Of a DNA stretch of 64,000 nt, positions 59,450 to 64,000 are shown piece by piece. The translations under genes were made by a program, and so were the position numbers. The DNA is taken from positions 1-64,000 of the forward strand of contig CAZIDN010000004.1 in NCBI GenBank assembly GCA_964537875.1, in the 5' to 3' direction. This DNA is from JAPKZH01 sp964537875 (GTDB lineage Bacteria > Acidobacteriota > Aminicenantia > Aminicenantales > UBA4085). A model generated the notes under the pieces. It worked only from the letters and a program-made list of their open reading frames with translations. It had not been told where the DNA came from and made no database searches. Each line of letters begins with the position of its first letter. The stretch's first letter is position 1.

Positions 59450-60271
59450 TCAAAAGGAAATGGTGGCCCGCAGGGAGCCGCCGTAATCGAGGCCCCAGCC
59501 TTGATTGGCGCCTTTTTTATAGGGCATGAGGGTCGCCTCCGCCTTCAGGCTGAATTTCGGAGAGGCTTCGAACATAGTTCCAAGAGAAATGCCGACGATG
59601 CTTTTCGAGGAGACTTTTTTTTCTTCCGAGCCCGTCAAGTCCCCGATGGTCTCGGTCATGGTGAATTTTCCCCAGAGCTTATTGTAAGTGAAAGATAGAA
59701 AAGGGGAGAAGTATTCGAAGCCCTTGTAGGAGAAGACAGGGCCGATTTGAGCCCTCATCCAGTCGTCCGGTTTGGCATCCAGCTTGCCCTCGGTATTCAA
59801 AGTCGTGACCTGCAGGTTTTTTGTCGAACCTAAAGAGATGACGAACTGGGCTATGGCCTTCATCTCAAAATAGCCTGCGGTGATCAAATTCTGGTCGATG
59901 CCGGCACCGACCAGAAATCCTCCGATGTTGCCCGCTTGATAGTCGAAGGAAATCGGGAGCTGGCGGAAGACAAGCCCGTTGAAATCGCTCAGGCTGTAGC
60001 CAAAAAGAACTCCGACCAGGGAGCCTTTCTGGATTTCGTAGTCGAGATGCAGCAGGCCGAGCAGGCCGTTCATGGGGGACGAGTATCGGTCTTCATTGGT
60101 CGCTGGGTCGGGATCCCAGCTGACTGTCCGCGAAAAGAATTCGAAGCTGAGGCCGGGGGCCATCCGTATCTTAGGGACGGCCTCCTGGGCTGAGGCCGGA
60201 GAGACGATGAGAAAGGCCGCGGCCCCCAGGCAAAGCAGTATCGAAGATATGCCTCGGAATCGATTCATCAA
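59450..60271 (-). CDS. Predicted outer-membrane beta-barrel protein
   Basis: A 273 aa protein with a signal peptide cut near SPASAQEA. The mature part is a series of alternating hydrophobic strands with glycine/aromatic turns, ending in phenylalanine (LRATISF), as in outer-membrane barrels. I do not recognise a specific family. It lies 8 bp after bamD and just before the subtilase, suggesting a shared envelope role. Confidence 0.7.
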   Translation of the reverse strand: MMNRFRGISSILLCLGAAAFLIVSPASAQEAVPKIRMAPGLSFEFFSRTVSWDPDPATNEDRYSSPMNGLLGLLHLDYEIQKGSLVGVLFGYSLSDFNGLVFRQLPISFDYQAGNIGGFLVGAGIDQNLITAGYFEMKAIAQFVISLGSTKNLQVTTLNTEGKLDAKPDDWMRAQIGPVFSYKGFEYFSPFLSFTYNKLWGKFTMTETIGDLTGSEEKKVSSKSIVGISLGTMFEASPKFSLKAEATLMPYKKGANQGWGLDYGGSLRATISF

Positions 60272-60278
60272 GACCTCC

Positions 60279-61094
60279 TCATTTTTTCACAGAATTCTGG
60301 GCCGCCTGGATTTCCTTCAGCCGATCCTGGGTTTTTTCCGCATATTTGCTCTTCGGATAATCTGTGACCAGTTTAGTGAAGAAGGGAAAGCTCTGGTCTG
60401 TTTTGACCGGCGAATTGGGCAGAAGGGACCATTGATAATAGGAATCGCCCAGGAAAAAATAGACTTTGTCCATTCCGGTGAACAAGGGGTAATGGGTCAG
60501 GATCTCCGAGAGCCGCTCCGTCGAAGCCTTATAGGCCCCGACCCGATAATAGTGATTTCCGATCGTGAACGTATGCTCCGCCAGCCGTTCTTCGCAGTCC
60601 TTGATTTTGTCTTGGGCCAGCTTGGACTCCTCACTGAGCGGATACTGGCTCATGACTTTCTTGAATTCGGCCAGGGCCTGGACGGTCTTCTGCTGGTCGC
60701 GGCCGGGCTTCAAGGATTTATCGTAGAAACACAAGCCGATCCTGTACTGAGCCAAAGAGGCCGACGGGCTATAGGGATACTGACGGATAAAATCTCCGTA
60801 TTCCGAAGCGGCCAGGATCAGGTTCCCCTCATCCTTCTGATTATAGTACGAATCGGCGACGGCCAGCTTGGATTTCTGGGCGTAAAAGCTCTTGGGGAAG
60901 GAATCGATGACCTGTCGGAGATATAAGCGGGCCCTTTCCGGGTCTTTGGTTAGGTACTTCTCGCCTTCTTTGTACAGGGCTTCATCGGAAGAGGCCACCT
61001 CCGGAGAGATCACGGTCTTTTTTGCCCCGCAGGCGGCCGCGGCGATGATTGCCCAAAAAATAAAAATAAGCCCAATCGCTGTGGTCCTTTTCAT
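60279..61094 (-). CDS. bamD: BamD-like outer-membrane assembly lipoprotein
   Basis: A 271 aa lipoprotein with TPR repeats, part of the machine that inserts beta-barrels into the outer membrane. The signal peptide ends IIAAAACGAKK, with Cys22 as the lipidated residue. TPR-like repeats are visible as ARLYLRQVIDSFPKSFYAQK, AASEYGDFIRQYPYSPSAS and ALAEFKKVMSQYPLSEES. I chose the ATG at 61094, 8 bp after AAAGGA. A longer N-terminus with no hydrophobic start is unlikely. Confidence 0.88.
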   Translation of the reverse strand: MKRTTAIGLIFIFWAIIAAAACGAKKTVISPEVASSDEALYKEGEKYLTKDPERARLYLRQVIDSFPKSFYAQKSKLAVADSYYNQKDEGNLILAASEYGDFIRQYPYSPSASLAQYRIGLCFYDKSLKPGRDQQKTVQALAEFKKVMSQYPLSEESKLAQDKIKDCEERLAEHTFTIGNHYYRVGAYKASTERLSEILTHYPLFTGMDKVYFFLGDSYYQWSLLPNSPVKTDQSFPFFTKLVTDYPKSKYAEKTQDRLKEIQAAQNSVKK

Positions 61095-61099
61095 GAGAA

Positions 61100-62071
61100 T
61101 CATCCTTTGCGGGAGAGTGCTTTTTTCGGAGCCAAATAGAGCTTTAGAATCCATTCCCATTCTCGTTGAAGTCCGGTCCGAATATCGGTTCTAGGGCGGA
61201 AGCCAAGCTCTTTGCGGGCTTTGTCGATGTCTGCCCAGGTATGAAGAACATCTCCCTTTTGTCGTTCCAGCCAACGGATCCTGACCGGTTTCCCGCAGAT
61301 GGCCTCGAGGAGGGGAAACAGGCTGGCTAGTTCTTCCCGGTGGCCGCCGCCGACATTGTAGACATGGCCGATCTTGGCTTTCTTCGAAGCGGCTAGATTG
61401 GCCTCAACGATATCGTCCACATAGGTGAAGTCCCGCGTCTGACGGCCGTCCCCGTAGACGGCGATCTCTCGGCCATCCAGGATCGCCTTGAAAAATTTGT
61501 GGAAGGCCATATCAGGCCGCTGGCCGGGGCCATAGACGGTGAAAAATCTCAAGGTCACGGTGGGAACCCCATAATTCTTGCAATAGAGGAAACACATTTG
61601 TTCGGCCGCCAGCTTTGTTACGCCATACGGCGAGAGGGGATAGAGCCGGCTGGTCTCGGTCATGGGCAGGTCCGGCGTTAATCCGTAGACCGAGGAAGAA
61701 GAGGCGTAAATCAGCCGGCTGAGCGAAGCGTCCTTGGCCGCTTCCAATAGCTTTTGGGTGGCCTGGACGTTGTTCTTGAGATAAACGGAAAAATGCGTTC
61801 CCCAGCTGGCCCGAACGCCGGCTTGGGCGGCTAAATGGAAAACGGTATCGACGGTCTTGAGCAGCTTTCTCAAAGGAAGCTCGGCCAAGTCCCGGGCTAT
61901 GAACTTGAATTTTTTCGACCGAAGCAGAGGGGCGATATTGCTTTCTTTGATCCAGCGGGGATAGAAATCCGCATAATTGTCGACACCGATGACCTCATGT
62001 CCTTCGCCGAGAAGGCGGCGGCAAAGATGAGCTCCGATAAAGCCCGCGGCGCCGGTGACAAGGACGGTCAT
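61100..62071 (-). CDS. NAD-dependent sugar-nucleotide epimerase
   Basis: A 323 aa extended SDR. MTVLVTGAAGFIGAHLCRRL binds NAD, YASSSSVYG carries the catalytic serine region, and SPYGVTKLAAEQ carries Tyr-x3-Lys. TRDFTYVDDIVEA and the WLERQKGDVLHTWAD segment resemble UDP-glucuronate 4-epimerases or GalE-like enzymes; the exact substrate is undecided. The ATG at 62071 overlaps the rpe stop by four bases. The longer upstream frame overlies rpe and is rejected. Confidence 0.88.
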   Translation of the reverse strand: MTVLVTGAAGFIGAHLCRRLLGEGHEVIGVDNYADFYPRWIKESNIAPLLRSKKFKFIARDLAELPLRKLLKTVDTVFHLAAQAGVRASWGTHFSVYLKNNVQATQKLLEAAKDASLSRLIYASSSSVYGLTPDLPMTETSRLYPLSPYGVTKLAAEQMCFLYCKNYGVPTVTLRFFTVYGPGQRPDMAFHKFFKAILDGREIAVYGDGRQTRDFTYVDDIVEANLAASKKAKIGHVYNVGGGHREELASLFPLLEAICGKPVRIRWLERQKGDVLHTWADIDKARKELGFRPRTDIRTGLQREWEWILKLYLAPKKALSRKG

Positions 62072-62736
62072 GAGGCATCGACCCTCCCGGCTATTTCTTT
62101 CATGAGGGAAACAGCCTGTCGAGGATTGGGATCGTTGAAGACGGCGTTGCCGGCGACGAAGACTTGGGCCCCATCTCTGGCCAGGACGCCGATATTCTGG
62201 ACGTTGACGCCGCCGTCGATTTCGACCAGGGTCGTCAAATGTTGCTCTTGGATCCAGCGGCGGAGATGTTGGATTCTCTCGTGCGACCTCTCGATGAATT
62301 TTTGGCTGCCTCTCCCCGGATTGACGCACATGAGCAGGACGAAGTCAAGGTCCTTGAGAATATCCTGGAGCCCATGGATCGGCGTCGCCGGATTCAGGGC
62401 CACGCCGGCTTTTCGGCCGGAATCCCGGATGAGGGAGATGTCCCGGTGGAGATGGACGGACGTCTCGCCATGGATGGAGATCCAGTCGGCGCCGGCCTCG
62501 AGAAACCAGGGAATGACCGCATTCGGGTTGTCTACCATGAGGTGGACGTCCAGCGGCAGCGAAGTCTTCTTCTTGAGCGAAGCGACAAGCTGCGGCCCGA
62601 ACGTCAGGTTCGGGACATAGTGGCCATCCATGATGTCGACATGGATCAGGTCGGCGCCGGCCTCTTCGACCGTCTTAACGGCTTCGGCGATCCTGGTGAA
62701 ATCGGCCGATAGAATCGAGGGAGCGATCAGGACCAT
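62068..62736 (-). CDS. rpe: Ribulose-phosphate 3-epimerase
   Basis: Pentose-phosphate enzyme interconverting ribulose-5-phosphate and xylulose-5-phosphate, 222 aa. TIM-barrel hallmarks: LIAPSILSADF, IHVDIMDGHYVPNLTFGP, DVHLMV, MCVNPGRGSQKFI and VEIDGGVN, holding the catalytic aspartates. It starts 1 bp after the PASTA gene stop. Confidence 0.96.
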   Translation of the reverse strand: MVLIAPSILSADFTRIAEAVKTVEEAGADLIHVDIMDGHYVPNLTFGPQLVASLKKKTSLPLDVHLMVDNPNAVIPWFLEAGADWISIHGETSVHLHRDISLIRDSGRKAGVALNPATPIHGLQDILKDLDFVLLMCVNPGRGSQKFIERSHERIQHLRRWIQEQHLTTLVEIDGGVNVQNIGVLARDGAQVFVAGNAVFNDPNPRQAVSLMKEIAGRVDAS

Positions 62737-62737
62737 G

Positions 62738-63454
62738 TTATTTGCTCACCTCCAGGGAGATTTGGTTCCGCTTCAGAAGCGGAAATCCGCGGAGGGGCGA
62801 CTGCCGGAGGATAATGCCGGGCCCAAGGCCTTGATAGAGGGTGTCATGGTCGATGCTGACCTTGAATTCCATGGCTCTGAGCCTCTGGATCACGGCGGCG
62901 GAATTTTTTTCGATCAGGTCGGGCATGATGTATTTGTCTTCCCACGCACCCTGGCTGACCAGGAAATTGACGGGCGTATTCCGGCTGACGACCTCTGCCG
63001 CAGCGGGCTGTTGGGAGATGATGCGTCCGGCGGCATACTGGGGCGTGTGGATCTGGGAGATCCGGCCTTTTCGCAAGCCCGTTTCTCTCAGCGCCTGACT
63101 GGCCCATTCCAGGCTTCTGGATTCAAACTTGGGGATGGGGACTTTTTCACTGCCCTGGCTCAGGATGACCCTGACCGTCCGATTGACCTTGAAGCGGGAT
63201 CCCGCCGACGGCTCCTGGAAGATGATCGTCCCTTTCTCGTAGCTGTTGTCGAATTGGCTGTCCTGGACGATCAGGCCCGTCTTCTTTTTGGCCAATTCGG
63301 CCTTGGCCTCGGCCAGGTTTTTTCCGCGAAGTTCGGGAATCGTCACCAATTCGCTTTTGAGGACCATCTGGGAGGACAGGTCTGCGGCTAAGAAGAAGAG
63401 GACGAGGTAGAGGAGGATATAGAGAGTGATCTCATAAATCTTCTTGTCGGACAT
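62738..63454 (-). CDS. PASTA-domain membrane protein
   Basis: A 238 aa protein with one N-terminal membrane segment (about 10-28) and three PASTA repeats: VTIPELRGKNLAEAKAEL, a middle repeat near VPIPKFESRSLEWAS, and YIMPDLIEKNSAAVIQRL. PASTA domains bind peptidoglycan fragments. There is no kinase or transpeptidase domain, so this is a stand-alone sensor or scaffold. It heads the operon down to miaB. Confidence 0.88.
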   Translation of the reverse strand: MSDKKIYEITLYILLYLVLFFLAADLSSQMVLKSELVTIPELRGKNLAEAKAELAKKKTGLIVQDSQFDNSYEKGTIIFQEPSAGSRFKVNRTVRVILSQGSEKVPIPKFESRSLEWASQALRETGLRKGRISQIHTPQYAAGRIISQQPAAAEVVSRNTPVNFLVSQGAWEDKYIMPDLIEKNSAAVIQRLRAMEFKVSIDHDTLYQGLGPGIILRQSPLRGFPLLKRNQISLEVSK

Positions 63455-63483
63455 GAAAACTCATTCCCGCAAGTTCCAAATTA

Positions 63484-63512
63484 TCTATACCATAGATTCA
63501 TAACCAAGTAAA
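63484..63512 (-). promoter_or_regulatory. Candidate promoter of the PASTA-rpe-bamD-recN-miaB operon
   Basis: On the minus strand TTTACT (complement of 63507-63512) and TATAGA (complement of 63484-63489) are 17 bp apart, about 30 bp upstream of the PASTA gene ATG. Confidence 0.5.
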
Positions 63513-63579
63513 CAGGGAAATGGTTACGTTCCCCCATAAGATGGCTCCGGAGCAAGCGGGAGGAGAGGGACGATTTCGA

Positions 63580-63608
63580 TTGTCTATCAATAGGCTTTCC
63601 TCTATAAT
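63580..63608 (+). promoter_or_regulatory. Strong candidate promoter of the threonine aldolase leader
   Basis: TTGTCT at 63580-63585 and a perfect TATAAT at 63603-63608 are 17 bp apart. Transcription would begin near 63615, about 230 bases before the aldolase ATG. Confidence 0.6.
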
Positions 63609-63614
63609 GACGTT

Positions 63615-63830
63615 GTCTGGATTCGTTTCATTTTGTCCGGGTGAATTCGGGAGTTCATGAAGGTCTGAGGGATCTTCAGCCGCGGATTGGCCTTCTCTCG
63701 CCGTCTTCGAGGGGACGGGGAGGGGCCGACGTGATTGGCCTTGGCCGGAGCGAGAGTGTTCCAAGCTCCGTGTGTCATGAACTAGACATAATGGAAGCGC
63801 GCTTTTGTGAATAAATCGCTTATTCCTTAA
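63615..63830 (+). ncRNA. Structured leader or small RNA upstream of threonine aldolase
   Basis: The region after the promoter is unlike a coding sequence but rich in complementary segments. AGTTCATGA (63652-63660) pairs with TCATGAACT (63775-63783) and closes a domain of about 130 bases. Inside are a long hairpin from GGCCTTCTC to GGGGAGGGGCC (about 63689-63727), a smaller TGAAG/CTTCA stem, and GGAGC/GCTCC (about 63747-63769). GATTGGCCTT occurs twice. A GAATAA/TTATTC stem (63809-63825) abuts the ribosome site. I do not recognise a known riboswitch class. Confidence 0.4.
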
Positions 63831-63846
63831 AGGAGAACGATCGACA

Positions 63847-64000
63847 ATGATGAAATACTCGGATTTTCGAAGCGATACCGTGACCAAGCCCACCGAGAAA
63901 ATGCGTCGGGCCATGGCCGAGGCCGAGGTCGGCGACGATGTCCTCGGAGACGATCCGACCGTTCAGAAATTGGAAGCTCTATCCGCTGAAAAAATGGGGA
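63847..64000 (+). CDS. ltaE: L-threonine aldolase, N-terminal part (runs off window)
   Basis: PLP-dependent enzyme that cleaves L-threonine (or allo-threonine) to glycine and acetaldehyde. The 51 visible residues, with YSDFRSDTVTKPTEKMRRAM and then VGDDVLGDDPTVQKLE, match the start of the low-specificity threonine aldolase family exactly. An AAAGGAGAA site precedes ATG at 63847 or 63850. The rest lies beyond the window edge. Confidence 0.9.
   Translation, partial: MMKYSDFRSDTVTKPTEKMRRAMAEAEVGDDVLGDDPTVQKLEALSAEKMG

Noticed and set aside
63498..63914. 138-codon minus-strand frame upstream of threonine aldolase
   Set aside because: It covers a promoter and a structured leader and shows no protein-like composition or homology.
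1..64000. tRNA genes, CRISPR arrays, prophage or transposase genes
   Set aside because: I looked for cloverleaf ends, regular repeat-spacer spacing and integrase or transposase motifs and found none; the repeats present are short palindromic elements without ORFs.

Overview
This is a gene-dense 64 kb bacterial chromosome segment with high-GC codons (many GCC, ATC and GTC). An outer membrane is implied by a BamD-like lipoprotein, two predicted beta-barrel proteins and the Lgt/LspA lipoprotein pathway. Gene content, the split acyl-CoA mutase, tandem DUF507 genes and peptide-uptake genes fit an uncultivated Acidobacteriota/Aminicenantota-like organism. That assignment is inference, because the window holds no rRNA gene. 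No tRNA, CRISPR array, phage or transposase gene was found.

Layout. 1-5.2 kb: ileS-lspA-lgt-rluD-type synthase, overlapping and co-transcribed. 5.3-11.1 kb: an atypical EF-G, an MFS exporter, a ChaN-PDZ protein, a decayed metallo-hydrolase fragment and a PHP phosphoesterase. 11.2-19.7 kb: a TCA-cycle block on the minus strand (icd, mdh, fumarase beta, sucC, sucD) facing acnB on the plus strand. 19.7-24 kb: an SDR, a two-subunit B12 acyl-CoA mutase with isobutyryl-CoA-mutase-type specificity residues, and an M23 peptidase. 24-27.8 kb: def-fmt and an OPT peptide transporter on the minus strand. 27.9-35.7 kb: the cell-shape operon mreB-mreC-mreD-mrdA-rodA, ending in a fused radical-SAM/DUF2344 protein. 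35.8-45 kb: acyl-CoA dehydrogenase, ExbD and a thioredoxin-like protein, a TIGR04076-type protein, CstA, a glycosyltransferase with an ACT protein, a glutamine amidotransferase, a PKD/beta-barrel protein and an RmlD-like reductase. 45-51.6 kb: a nine-gene translation/RNA operon running nusA, infB, DUF503, rbfA, nrnA, truB, two DUF507 genes and a thioesterase. 51.8-54.6 kb: membrane pyrophosphatase and a small unknown protein. 54.5-63.5 kb: a nine-gene minus-strand operon running PASTA protein, rpe, epimerase, bamD, beta-barrel, subtilase, recN, C_GCAxxG_C_C protein, miaB. The window ends inside an L-threonine aldolase gene preceded by a structured leader.

Taken together, OPT and CstA (peptide or pyruvate uptake), the acyl-CoA dehydrogenase, the branched-acyl-CoA mutase and the TCA genes suggest growth on peptides and amino acids, with the pyrophosphatase conserving energy as an ion gradient.

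The most unusual non-coding content is a family of about 163-199 bp palindromic elements in three copies between 16.9 and 23.0 kb. Their cores are near-identical, but in at least one copy the arms differ completely in sequence while still pairing with each other. A second, unrelated repeat family has copies at 1-124 and 16593-16725. A promoter-led, base-paired leader lies upstream of the threonine aldolase. All promoters and hairpins were called by eye.
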